Shown: positions 32,956 through 44,280, counted from the first letter of the stretch. The stretch is DNA of 64,000 nt from Arachis hypogaea (GCF_003086295.3 NC_092046.1:102279363-102343362); one strand, 5' to 3'. Numbers and translations: made by a program. The notes: generated from the letters alone by a model not told the origin.

Positions 32956-33592
32956 GGTGGACCCATTCCTTAATCTCCTTGTTCTTATTTTCCTGTTTTT
33001 CATTTACTATGCTTCATGTTTAATTATGTTTGTGTCTTTACTATATGATCACTAGTATCTAAGTGTCTATGTCTTAAAGATATGAATGTCCTATGAATCC
33101 ATCACCTTTCTTAAATGAAAATTGTTTTCTGAAAAAGAAAAAGAAGTACACGAATTTCAAATTTTAAAATAGTTTAATTATTTTGATGTGGTGGCAATAC
33201 TTTTTGTTTTCTGAATGAATGCTTGAACAGTGCATATGTCTTTTGAATTTGTTGTTTATGAATGTTAAAATTGTTGGCTCTTGAAAGAATGATGAAAAAG
33301 GAGAAATGTTATTTGATAATCTGAAAAATCATAAAAATGATTCTTGAAGCAAGAAAAAGCAGTGAAGAACAAAGCTTGCAGAAAAAAAAATGCGAAAAAA
33401 AAGAGAGCAAGAAAAAGAAAAAACAAGCAGAAAAAGCCAAAAGCTCTTTAAACCAAAAGGCAAGAGCAAAAAGCCAATAGCCCTTAAAACCAAAAGGCAA
33501 GGGTAATAAAAAGGATCCAAGGCTTTGAGCATCAGTGGATAGGAGGGCCTAAAGGAATAAAATCCTGGCCTAAGCAGCTAAACCAAGCTGTC
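32956..33592 (+). other. Truncated 3' UTR of element D
   Basis: Collinear with 1394-2047 of element A, including the purine tract and AAAAGCCAAAAGC repeats, but ends after AAGCTGTC at 33592 where an LTR begins. The last 508 bp of the UTR and the PPT cassette are missing. Confidence 0.75.
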
Positions 33593-35320
33593 TGATGAGC
33601 GGATAATTTATACGCTTTTTGGCATCGTTTTTAGTATGTTTTTAGTAGAATCTAGTTACTTTTAGGGATGTTTTCATTAGTTTTTATGTTAAATTCACAT
33701 TTCTGGACTTTACTATGAGTTTGTGTGTTTTTCTGTGATTTCAGGTATTTTCTGGCTGAAATTGAGGGACTTGAGCAAAAATCAGATTCAGAGGTTGAAG
33801 AAGGACTGCTGATGCTGTTGGATTCTGACCTCCCTGCACTCAAAGTGGATTTTCGGGAGCTACAGAAATCAACATGGCGCGCTTCCAGTTGCGTTGGAAA
33901 GTAGACATCCAGGGCTTTCCAGCAATATATAATAGTCTATACTTTGGTCAAGAATAGATGACGCAAACTGGCGTTCAACGCCAGCTCTCTGCCTAATTCT
34001 GGCGTCCAGCGCCAGAAAAGGATCCAAAACCAGAGTTGAACGCCCAAACTGGCACCAAAACTGGCGTTCAACTCCAGGAATGACCTCTACACGTGTAACA
34101 CTCAAGCTCAGCCCAAGCACACACCAAGTGGGCCCCGGAAGTGGATTTATGCATCAATTACTTACTTCTGTAAACCCTAGTAGATAGTTTATTATAAATA
34201 GGACATTTTACTACTGTATTAGACATCCTGGATTGTATTTTGATCCTGTGATCTCGTTTTGGGGGCTGGCCATTCGGCCATGCCTGGACCTTTCACTTAT
34301 GTATTTTTAACGGTAGAGTTTCTACACTCCATAGATTAAGGTGTGGAGCTCTGCTGTTCCTCAAAGATTAATGCAAAGTACTACTGTTTTCTATTCAACT
34401 CATCTTATTTCGCTTCTAAGATATTCATTCGCACTTCAACCTGAATGTGATGAACGTGACAATCATCATCATTCCCTATGAACGCGTGCCTGAAAACCAC
34501 TTCCGTTCTACCTTCGACGGAATGAGTATCTCTTAGATCTCTTAATCGGAATCTTCGTGGTGTAAGCTAGAATGATGGCGGCATTCAAGAGAATCCGGAA
34601 GGTCTAAACCTTGTCTGTGGTATTCCGAGTAGGATTCAATGATTGAATGACTGTGACGAGCTTCAAACTCGCGATTGTTGGGCGTAGTGACAGACGCAAA
34701 AGGATAGTAAATCCTATTCCAGCATGATCGAGAACCGACAAATGAATAGCCGTGCCGTGACAGGGTGCGTTGACCATTTTCACTGAGAGGATAGGATGAA
34801 ACCATTGACAAGGGTGATGCCTCCAGACGATTAGCCGTGCCGTGACAGGGCATTTGGATCATTTTCCCGAGAGAAGACCGAAAGTAGCCATTGACAATGG
34901 TGATGTATCACATAAAGCCAGCCATGGAAAGGAGTAAGACTGATTGGATGAAGATAGTAGGAAAGCAGAGGTTCAGAGGAACGAAAGCATCTCTATTCGC
35001 TTATCTGAAATTCTCACCAATGAATTACATAAGTATTTTTATCCTTTATTATTTATCTTTTAATTATCTAATCCAATCACATTTAACCCTACCTGACTGA
35101 GATTTGCAAGGTGACCATAGCTTGCTTCATACCAACAATCTCCGTGGGATTCGACCCTTACTCACGTAAGGTATTACTTGGACGACCCAATGCACTTGCT
35201 GGTTAGTTGTGCGAAGTTGTGAACCATGGTATTGGCATCATGTTTTTGGCGCCATTACCAGGGAAAGAAAGTGCGATGAATTTTACATAATTAAAGTGTA
35301 ATCACAATTTCTGCGCACCA
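33593..35320 (+). repeat. 5' LTR of element E (1728 bp)
   Basis: TGATGAGCGG...CTGCGCACCA; TATA box TATAAATA at 34193-34200; duplicated internal block (about 34735-34890) as in the left LTR of A; PBS-like TGGCGCCATTACCAGGGA inside at 35247-35264. Confidence 0.92.
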
Positions 35321-35326
35321 AGTTTT

Positions 35327-35344
35327 TGGCGCCGTTGCTGGGGA
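35327..35344 (+). promoter_or_regulatory. Primer-binding site (tRNA-Asp), element E
   Basis: TGGCGCCGTTGCTGGGGA, one mismatch to the tRNA-Asp complement, 6 nt after the LTR end. Confidence 0.88.
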
Positions 35345-37223
35345 TTGTTCGTGTTTGGACAACTGACGGTTCATCTTGTTGCTCAGATTAGGTAACTTTC
35401 TTTTCGTTTTCTTTTCAAAAATTTTTCAAAAATATTTCAAAAATTTCTCATCTGTTTTCGAAAAAAAAATGTTTTCAAAAATATATTTTTCTTCAGAATT
35501 TTTAAGAATGAATTCTAGTGTTTCATGATGATTTGTTGAATCCTGGCTGGCTGTAAGCCATGTCTAATCTTTTGGACTGGGGATTTCAACTTACCATCAC
35601 AAAAGAAGAAATTCTCACACACTTAGTTGCTTTATACATGAAAAGTATCAATATCTGCTGAAGCTTGGCTGGCCATTGGCCATGTCTAGTGTTTTGGACT
35701 AGAGCTTTCATTGAAAGCTTGGCTGGCTAGTGAGCCATGTCTAATTCCTGGACTGAAGCTTTAGACTAACATGGCAAGATTCCTGGAATTCATATTAAAA
35801 ATTTTGGAATCCTTATTTTTCTTTTTTAAATAATTTTCGAAAAAAAATAAAAAAAATTAGAAAATCATAAAAATCAAAAATATTTTTGTGTTTCTTTTTT
35901 GAGTCTTGAGTCATGTTATAAGTTTGGTGTCAATTGCATATGCATCTTGCATTTTTTCGAAAATATCATGCATTCATAGTGTTCTTCATGATCTTCAAGT
36001 TGTTCTTGGTAAGTCTTCTTGTTTGATCTTGATGTTTTCATGTTTTGTGTCTTTTCTTGTTTTTCATATGCATTTTTTGTCTGTTAGAGTCTAAACATGA
36101 AAGATTTCTAAGTTTGGTGTCTTGCATGTTTTCCTTGCATTAAAAATTTTTTTCAAAAATGTGTTCTTGATGTTCATCATGATCTTCAAAGTGTTCTTGG
36201 TGTTCATCTTGACATTCATAGCATTCTTGCATGCATTCATTGTTTTGATTCATAACTTTCATGCATTGCATCATTTTTCTTGTTTTCCTCTCTCATCATA
36301 AAAATTCAAAAAAATATCTTTCCCTCTTTCTCTCATCAAATTCGAAAATTAGATTTGACTTTTTCAAAAATTTTTAAAAATCAAGTTGTTTCTTATGAGT
36401 CAAATCAAATTTTCAATTTAAAAATCTTATCTTTTTCAAAATCTTTTTCAAAAATCAAATCTTTTTCATTTTTTTATTTTCGAAAATTTCAAAAATATTT
36501 TTCAAAAATATTTTTCTTAATTTTACATCATATTTTCGAAAATAACATCATCAATTAATGTTTTGATTCAAAAATTTCAAGTTTGTTACTTGCTTGTTAA
36601 GAAAGATTCAAACTTTATGTTCTAGAATCATATCTTGTGATTTCTTGTGAATCAAGTCATTAATTGTGATTTTAAAAATCATATTTTTTTCAAAAACTAA
36701 TTTCAATCATATCTTTTCAAAAATATCTTCTTATCTTAACTTTTTCAAAAATTTGATTTCAAAATATCTTTTCTAACTTCCTAACTTCTTATCTTTTCAA
36801 AATTTGTTTCAACTAACTAACTAACTTTTTGTTTGTTTCTTATCTTTTTCAAAACTACCTAACTAACTCTCTCTCTCTAATTTTCGAAAATATCTTCCCC
36901 CATTTTTCAAAAATTTCTTTTTAATTAACTAATTATTTTTTTATTTGAATTTTCGAAAAACTACTAACCTTTTTCAAAACTATTTTCGAAAATCACTAAC
37001 TCTTTTTCAAAAATTATTTTCGAAAATCATTCTCCCTCATCTCCTTCTATTTATTTATTCATCTACTAACATCTCTTCCTCACATCACCAAAAATCCGAA
37101 CCCTCTCTCTCTATCTGTGTTCAAATTTTCTTCTTCTTTTCTTCTACTAACACAAAGACCTCTATACTGTGGTATAAAGGATCCATATTAGTATTATTTT
37201 TTCTGTGCCTTCTTCTTTGTCAT
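35345..37223 (+). other. Leader of element E, with three stem-loop repeats
   Basis: AT-rich leader. Three copies of a repeat with a TGGCTGGC...GCCATGTCTA core then TTGGACT lie at 35544-35580, 35664-35700 and 35718-35755. AAGTTTGGTGT occurs near 35920 and 36110. The rest is TTTTCAAAAAT and TTTTCGAAAA low complexity. No gene. Confidence 0.65.
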
Positions 37224-39518
37224 ATGAGCAGGAGCAAGGACAAGAACATTCTTGTTGAAGCAGATCCAGAACCTGAAAGGACTCTGAAGAGAAAATTAAG
37301 AGAAGCTAAATTACAACAATCCAGAGATAACCATTCAGAAATTTTCGAAGAGGAAGAGGAGATGGCAGCCAAAAATAATAATAATGCAAGGAGGATGCTT
37401 GGTAACTTTACTGCACCTAATTCCAATTTACATGGAAGAAGCATCTCCATTCCTGCCATTGGAGCAAACAACTTTGAGCTGAAACCTCAATTAGTTTCTC
37501 TGATGTAGCAGAACTGCAAGTTTCATGGACTTCCATCTGAAGATCCTTTTCAGTTCTTAACTGAATTCTTGCAGATATGTGATACTGTTAAGACTAATGG
37601 AGTTGATCCTGAAGTGTACAGGCTCATGCTTTTCCCTTTTGCTGTAAGAGACAGAGCTAGAATATGGTTGGACTCTCAACCCAAAGACAGCCTGAACTCT
37701 TGGGATAAGCTGGTCACGGCTTTCTTAGCCAAGTTCTTTCCTCCTCAAAAGCTGAGCAAGCTTAGAGTGGATGTTCAAACCTTCAAACAAAAAGATGGTG
37801 AATCCCTCTATGAAGCTTGGGAAAGATACAAACAGTTGACTAAAAAGTGTCCTTCTGACATGCTCTCAGAATGGACCATCTTGGATATATTCTATGATGG
37901 TCTGTCTGAGTTATCAAAGATGTCATTGGATACTTCTGCAGGTGGATCCATTCACCTAAAGAAAACGCCTGCAGAAGCTCAAGAACTCATTGACATGGTT
38001 GCTAATAACCAGTTCATGTACACTTCTGAGAGGAATCCTGTGAGTAATGGGACGCCTATGAAGAAGGGAGTTCTTGAAGTTGATACTCTGAATGTCATAT
38101 TGGCTCAGAATAAAATATTGACTCAGCAAGTCGATATGATTTCTCAGAGTCTGAATGGAATGCAAGCTGCATCCAACAGTACTCAAGAGGCTTCTTATGA
38201 AGAAGAAGCTTATGATCCTGAGAACCCTGCAATAGCAGAGGTAAATTATATGGGTGAACCTTATGGAAACACATATAATCCATCATGGAGAAATCACCCA
38301 AATCTCTCATGGAAGGATCAAAAGCCTCAACAAGGCTTTAGTAATGGTGGAAGAAACAGGTTTAACAATAATAAACCTTTTCCATCATCCACTCAGTAAC
38401 AGACAAAGAACTCTGAACAAAATACTTCTAATTTAGCAAACTTAGTCTCTGATCTATCCAAGGCCACTGTAAGTTTCATGAATGAAACAAAGTCTTCCAT
38501 TAGAAATCTAAAAGCACAAGTGGGCCAGCTGAGTAAAAGGATCACTGAAATCCCTCCTAGTACTCTCCCAAGCAATACAGAAGAGAATCCAGAAGGAGAG
38601 TGCAAGGCCATTGACATAAGCACCATGGCCAAACCTGTAAAGGAAGGAGAGGACGTGAATCCCAAGGAGGAAGACCTCCTGGGACGTCCAGTGATCAATA
38701 AGGAGCTTCCCTCTGAGGAACCAAAGGACTCTGAGGCTCATCTAGAGAACATAGAGATTCCATTGAACCTCCTTATGCCATCCATGAGCTCTGATGAGTA
38801 CTCCTCTTCTGAAGAGAATGAGGATGTCACTGAAGAGCAAGCTACCAAGTTTCTTGGTGCAATCATGAAGCTGAATGCCAAATTATTTGGCATTGAAACT
38901 TGGGAAGATGAACCTCCCTTGTTCACCAATGAACTAAGTGATCTGGATCAACTGACATTGCCTCAGAAGAGACAGGATCCCGGAAAGTTCATAATACCTT
39001 GTACCATAGGCACCATGATCTTTAGGGCTCTGTGTGACCTTGGTTCAGGGATAAACCTCATGCCCCTCTCTGTAATAGAGAAACTGGGAATCTATGGGGT
39101 GCAAGCTGCTAAAATCTCATTAGAGATGGCAGACAATTCAAGAAAATAGGCATATGGACAAGTAGAGGACGTGTTAGTAAAGGTTGAAGGCCTTTACATC
39201 CCTGCTAATTTCATAATCCTGGATACTGGAAAGGAAGAGGATGAATTCATCATCCTAGGAAGACCTTTCCTAGCCACAGCAAGAGCTGTGATTGATGTGG
39301 ACAGAGGAGAATTAATCCTTCAATTGAATGAGGACAGCCTTGTGTTTACAACTCAAGGATCTCTCTCTGCATCCATGGAGAGGAAGCATAAAAAGCTTCT
39401 CTCAAAGCAGAGTCAAACAAAGCCCCCACAGTCAAACTCTAAGTTTGGTGTTGAACTCCCATATCCAAACTCTAAGTTTGGTGTTGGAGAGTCTCAACAA
39501 TGCTCTGCACATCTGTGA
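37224..39518 (+). pseudogene. gag-protease of element E, three internal stops
   Basis: One frame from ATG 37224 (MSRSKDKNILVEADPEPER) to TGA 39516-39518, with stops at 37506 (TAG), 38397 (TAA) and 39147 (TAG). Gag core: FPFAVRDRARIWLDSQP, SLYEAWERYKQLTKKCP, ILDIFYDGL. There is no CCHC knuckle; a Trp/Asn-rich NPSWRNHPNLSW stretch lies where one would be expected. Retropepsin: ALCDLGSGINLMP (Ser replaced by Gly after DLG..), ILGRPFLATARAVIDV. Tail with two NSKFGV repeats. No RT. Compared with the F copy the three stops all replace Gln codons. Confidence 0.92.
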
Positions 39519-39537
39519 GGCTCCATGAGAGCCCACT

Positions 39538-39585
39538 GTCAAGCTATTGACATTAAAGAAGCGCTTGTTGGGAGGCAACCCAATG
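39538..39585 (+). other. Conserved post-gag/pol hairpin module (element E)
   Basis: Stems GTCAA-GCTA-TTGAC and TTGGG-AGGCAA-CCCAA with AAGCGCTT between, 20 bp after the stop; identical to the D copy. Confidence 0.8.
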
Positions 39586-39721
39586 TTTATTTATCTAATT
39601 TTATTTTTGTTTTTCATGTCTTTATAGGTTCATGATCATGTGGAGTCACAAAATAAATATAAAAATTGAAAACGGAATCAAAAACAGCAGAAGAAAAATC
39701 ACACCCTGGAGGAAGCATCTG

Positions 39722-39896
39722 CCTGGCGTTCAACGCCAGAACAGAGCATGGTTCTGGCGCTGAACGCCCAAAATGGGCAGCATCCTGGCGCTGAACACCC
39801 AGAACAAGCATGGTTCTGGCGTTCAACGCCAGAAATGGCAACAAATGGGCGTTGAACGCCCAAAATAGGCACCAACCTGGCGCTGAACGCCCAGAG
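39722..39896 (+). repeat. CTGGCGTTCAACGCCAG array, element E 3' spacer
   Basis: Six palindromic units, several with the variant CTGGCGCTGAACGCCCAG. Downstream, 39958-40015 holds the inverted repeat ATCTGTGG/CCACAGGAT in two copies, also seen in F near 44695-44712. Confidence 0.85.
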
Positions 39897-40135
39897 TTGT
39901 GTGCAAGGGCATTTTACATGCCTAATTTGGTGCAAGGTTGTAAATCCTTGAACACCTCAGGATCTGTGGATCCCACAGGATCATCTCAGGATCTGTGGTC
40001 CCCACAGGATCTCCACCCACCTCACCCTCTCTCTCCATTCATGACCATCCCTTCTGTTTTCCATTCACCATTCACATCTATACACACATCCCTCCATCTC
40101 CTCCATATCTTCTTCTCCTTCTATTCTTTCTTCTT

Positions 40136-40172
40136 TTGCTCAAGGGCGAGCAACATTCTAAGTTTGGTGTGG
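40136..40172 (+). other. Hairpin plus CTAAGTTTGGTGTGG upstream of aORF (element E)
   Basis: Stem TTGCTC/GAGCAA around AAGGGC (40136-40153), then TCTAAGTTTGGTGTGG, 37 bp before the aORF ATG. Confidence 0.65.
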
Positions 40173-40208
40173 TAAAAGCATAAGCTTTTTATTTTTCCAT
40201 TACCATTG

Positions 40209-40585
40209 ATGGCACCTAAACCTCTAAAAGAGGGGAAGGGAAGACAAAGGCTTCCCCCTCCGAGTCATGGGAGATGGAAAGATTCATCTCAAGGGTCTAT
40301 AGCTCAGTGGTAGAACATGTGGCTGCAAATCAAGAGATCCCTGAGATACCTCAGGGGATGCACTTCCCTCCACATAAATATTAGGAGAAAATCAACACCT
40401 CCCTAGGAGAATTAAGTTCCAACATGGGACAATTAAGGGTGGAACACCAAGAGCACTCCATCATCCTTCATGAAATAAGAGAAGATCAAAAAGCAATGAG
40501 GGAGGAGCAACAAAAACAAGGAAGAGACATAGAAGAGCTCAAGGACATCATTAGTTCCTCAAGAAGGAAATGTCACCATCACTAA
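40209..40585 (+). pseudogene. aORF remnant of element E with tRNA-Cys half
   Basis: ATG 40209 starts MAPKPLKEGKGRQRLP. At 40293 the sequence switches to tRNA-Cys and returns at about 40342 (CCCTGAGATACCTCAGG, in a shifted frame). The coiled-coil C-terminus (ELSSNMGQLRVEHQEHSII) runs to the stop at 40583-40585. The transposon-protein domain is missing. Confidence 0.78.
40293..40341 (+). tRNA. tRNA-Cys 5' half in element E aORF (not functional)
   Basis: GGGTCTATAGCTCAGTGG, then GTAGAACATGTGGCTGCAAA and TCAAGAG: acceptor strand, D arm and anticodon arm of tRNA-Cys with a few changes, ending before the variable loop. Left junction is at the same aORF position as in D; the right junction differs. 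Confidence 0.78.
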
Positions 40586-41688
40586 GGTGGATTCATTCAT
40601 TGTTCTTATTTCTTCTGTTTTTCGTTTTCTATGTTATGTGCTTATCTATGTTTGTGTCTTCATTACATGATCATTAGTAGTTAGTAACTATGTCTTAAAA
40701 GTTATGAATGTCCTATGAATCCATCACCTCTCTTAAATGAAAAATGTTTTAATTCAAAAGAACAAGAAGTACATGAGTTTCGAATTTATCCTTGAACTTA
40801 GTTTAATTATATTGATGTGGTGACAATGCTTCTTGTTTTCTGAATGTATGCTTAAACAGTGCATATGTCTTTTGAAGTTGTTGTTTAAGAATGTTAAATA
40901 TGTTGGCTCTTGAAAGAATGATGACAAGGAGACATGTTATTTGATAATCTGAAAAATCATAAAAATGATTCTTGAAGCAAGAAAAAGCAGCAAAGAACAA
41001 AGCTTGCAGAAAAAAAAATAGGCGAAAAAAAAATAGAAAGAAAAAGCAAGCAGAAAAAGCCAAAAGCTCTTAAAACCAAGAGGCAAGAGCAAAAAGCCAA
41101 TAACCCTTAAAACCAAAAGGCAAGGGCAAATAAAAAGGATCCCAAGGCTTTGAGCATTAGTGGATAGGAGGGCCTAAAGGAATAAAATCCTGGTCTAAGC
41201 GGCTAAACCAAGCTGTCCCTAACCATGTGCTTGTGGCATGTAGGTGTCAAGTGAAAACTTGAGACTGAGCGGTTAAAGTCAAGGTCCAAAGCAAAAAAAA
41301 GAGTGTGCTTAAGAACCCTGGACACTTCTAATTGGGGACTTTAGCGAAGCTGAGTCACAATCTGAAAAGGTTCACCCAATTATGTGTCTGTGGCATTTAT
41401 GTATCCGGTGGTAATACTGGAAAACAAAGTGCTTAGGGCCACGGCCAAGACTCATAAAGAAGTTGTGTTCAAGAATCATCATACTGAACTAGGAGAGTCA
41501 ATAACACTATCTGAACTCTGAGTTCCTATAGATGCCAATCATTCTGAACCTCAATGGATAAAGTGAGATGCCAAAACTATTCAAGAGGCAAAAAGCTACA
41601 AGTCCCGCTCATCTGATTGGAGCTATGTTTTATTGATAGTTTGGAATTTATAGTATATTCTCTTCTTTTTATCCTACTTGATTTTCAG
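40586..41688 (+). other. 3' untranslated region of element E
   Basis: Collinear with the 3' UTR of A: purine tract (41005-41050), AAAAGCCAAAAGC repeats, then the conserved GGCTAAACCAAGCTGTCCC block at 41201. No gene. Confidence 0.75.
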
Positions 41689-41725
41689 TTGCTTGGGGAC
41701 AAGCAACAATTTAAGTTTGGTGTTG
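41689..41725 (+). promoter_or_regulatory. Hairpin plus AAGTTTGGTGTTG plus-strand primer (element E)
   Basis: TTGCTTG-GGGA-CAAGCAA (41689-41706), then TTAAGTTTGGTGTTG directly before the LTR at 41726. Confidence 0.75.
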
Positions 41726-43460
41726 TGATGAGCGGATAATTTATACGCTTTTTGGCATTGTTTTTAGTATGTTTTTAGTAGGATCTAGTTACTTTTAGGG
41801 ATGTTTTCATTAGTTTTTATGTTAAATTCATATTTCTGGACTTTACTATGATTTTGTGTGTTTTTCTGTGATTTCAGGTATTTTCTGGCTGAAATTGAGG
41901 GACTTGAGCAAAAATCAGATTCAGAGGTTGAAGAAGGACTGCTGATGCTGTTGGATTCTGACCTCCCTCCACTCAAAATGGATTTTCTGGAGCTACAGAA
42001 CTCAAAATGGCGCGCTTCTAATTGCGTTGGAAAGTAGACATCCAGGGCTTTCTAGCAATATATAATAGTCCATACTTTGGCCAAGTTTAAATGACTCAAA
42101 CTGGCGTTCAACGCCAGCTCTCTGCCCAAATCTGGCGTCCAGCGCTAGAAAAGGATCCAAAACCAGAGTTGAACGCCCAAACTGGCACAAAAACTGGCGT
42201 TCAACTCCAGGAATGACCTCTACACGTGCAACACTCAAAGCTCAGTCCAAGCACACACCAAGTGGGTCTCGGAAGTGGATTTATGCATCAATTACTTACT
42301 TCTGTAAACCCTAGTAGCTAGTTTATTATAAATAGGACCTATTACTATTGTATTAGGTATCTTTGATCAGTTGTATGCTATCTTAGATCACGTTTGAGGG
42401 CTGGCCTCTCGGCCATGCCTGGACTTTCACTTATGTATTTTTAACGGTAGAGTTTCTACACTCCATAGATTAAGGTGTGGAGCTCTGCTGTTCCTCAAAG
42501 ATTAATGCAAAGTACTACTGTGTTCTATTCAATTCATCTTATTTCGCTTCTAAGATATTCATTCGTACTTCAATCTGAATGTGATGAACGTGACAATCAT
42601 CATCATTCCCTATGAACGCGTGCCTGACAACCACTTCCGTTCTACCTTAGACTGAATGAGTATCTCTTAGATCTCCTAACCAGAATCTTCGTGGTGTAAG
42701 CTAGAATGATGGCGGCATTCAAGAGAATCCGGAAGGTCTAAACCTTTTCTGTGGTATTCCGAGTAGGATTCAATGAATGAATGACTGTGACGAGCTCCAA
42801 ACTCGCGATTGCGGGGCGTTAGTGACAGACGCAAAAGGATAGTAAATCCTATTCCAGCATGATCGAGAACCGACAGATGAATAGCCGTGCCGTGACAGGG
42901 TGCGTTGACCATTTTCACTGAGAGGATAAGATGAAGCCATTGACAAGGGTGATGCCTCCAGACGATTAGTCGTGCCGTGACAGGGCATTTGGATCATTTT
43001 CCTGAGAGAAGACCGAAAGTAGCCATTGACAGTGGTGATGTATCACATAAAGCCAGCCATGGAAAGGAGTAAGACTGATTGGATGAAGACAGCAGGAAAG
43101 CAGAGGTTCAGAGGAACGAAAGCATCTCTATTCGCTTATCTGAAATTCTCACCAATGATTTACATAAGTATTTCTATCCCTATTTTATTAATTATTTTCG
43201 AAAACTCCATTACTATTTTATATCCGCCTGACTGAGATTTACAAGGTGACCATAGCTTGCTTCATACCAACAATCTCCGTGGGATTCGACCCTTACTCAC
43301 GTAAGGTATTACTAGGACGACCCAATGCACTTGCTGGTTAGTTATGCGAAGTTGTGAAGATATGTTTAGACCATGGTCCTATGCATCCATTTTTGGTGCC
43401 ATTGCCAGGGAATCAATTTCGAACAACAATTCACAACCTAAGTAGCAATTTCACATACCA
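41726..43460 (+). repeat. 3' LTR of element E (1735 bp)
   Basis: TGATGAGCGG to CACATACCA; TATA box 42327-42334; PBS-like TGGTGCCATTGCCAGGGA at 43394-43411. Followed by CTTGT inside the aORF of F. Confidence 0.9.
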
Positions 43461-44280
43461 CTTGTCCTCTTCAATGAGGATGTCTCCCTCTATGTCAATT
43501 CCAGCCGAATTGCAGAGGTGGCATATGAGGTGAGGAAAGGTTGACCTTGCCCAAGTGGAGGACTTGTCAGCCACTTTGTAAAGTTTTTGAGGTATAATCT
43601 CATGAACTTCCACCTCCTCTCCAATCATGATACTATGGATCATGATGGCCCGGTTTATAGTAACTTCAGACCGGTTACTAGTAGGAATGATTGAGCGTTG
43701 AATGAACTCTAGCCATCCCCTAGCCACTAGTTTGAGGTCATGTCTTCTTAATTGAACCGGCTTGCCTCTTGAGTCAATTTTCCATTGAGCTCCTTCCTCA
43801 CATATGTCTATGAGGACTTGGTCCAACCTTTGATCAAAGTTGACCCTTCTTGTGTAGGGACGTGCGTTCTCTTCCATCATTGGCAAGTTGAACGCCAGCC
43901 TTACATTTTCCGGATTGAAATCTAAGTATTTCCCCCGAACCATGGTGAGCCAATGCTTTGGATTCGGGTTCACACTTTGATCATGGTTCCTAGTGATCCA
44001 TGCGTTTGCATAGAACTCTTGGACCATTAAGATCCCGACTTGTTGAATAGGGTTGGTGAGAACTTCCCAACCTCTTCTTCGGATCTCATGTCGGATCTCC
44101 GGATACTCATTCTTTTTGAGCTTGAAAGAAACCTCAGGGATCACTTTCTTCTTAGCCACAACTTCATAGAAGTGGTTTTGATGGACCTTTGAGATGAATC
44201 TCTCCATCTTCTATGACTCAGAGGTGGAAGCAATTGCCTTCCCTTTCCTCTTTCTAGAGGTTTCTCTGGCCTTAGGTGCA
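43461..44280 (-). pseudogene. Accessory ORF of element F, 3'-truncated
   Basis: The best preserved copy of the FIDEL-like aORF. The expected ATG (MAP...) is mutated to ATT near 44278; an in-frame stop lies near 44216, and 44207-43461 is open (MERFISKVHQNHFYEVV onward). It contains the plant transposon protein domain: KNEYPEIRHEIRRRGWEVL, FYANAW, MVRGKYLDF, GWLEFIQRSIIP, FPHLICHLCNSAGI. It is cut by the E LTR after EEDK. The domain's function is unknown; it is found in many plant Ty3 elements. The upstream basic segment (RKRKGK) could be a nuclear signal. Confidence 0.85.

Larger units (their letters stand above)
19711..33592 (+). mobile_element. Element D: Ty3/gypsy element with gag-protease-RT-RNase H, chimeric, CACTA-interrupted
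   Basis: 5' LTR 19711-21277 preceded by GTGAC (19706-19710, likely target site in the C LTR), tRNA-Asp PBS, AT-rich leader, gag-pol with stops, a CACTA element in pol, then 3' sequences of the E/F type: protease tail, hairpin module, array, aORF remnant, 3' UTR. Integrase is absent. The 3' UTR breaks after AAGCTGTC exactly where an LTR starts (33593), so its own 3' LTR was lost or replaced. Confidence 0.85.
33593..43460 (+). mobile_element. Element E: FIDEL-like non-autonomous element (gag-protease plus aORF)
   Basis: LTR (33593-35320), tRNA-Asp PBS, leader, gag-protease with three stops, hairpin module, array, aORF remnant, 3' UTR, PPT cassette, LTR (41726-43460). No RT, RNase H or integrase. 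Flanks differ: CTGTC on the left, CTTGT on the right. The right LTR is inserted in the aORF of element F, while the left abuts the 3' UTR of D, so the left side was probably rearranged after insertion. Confidence 0.88.
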
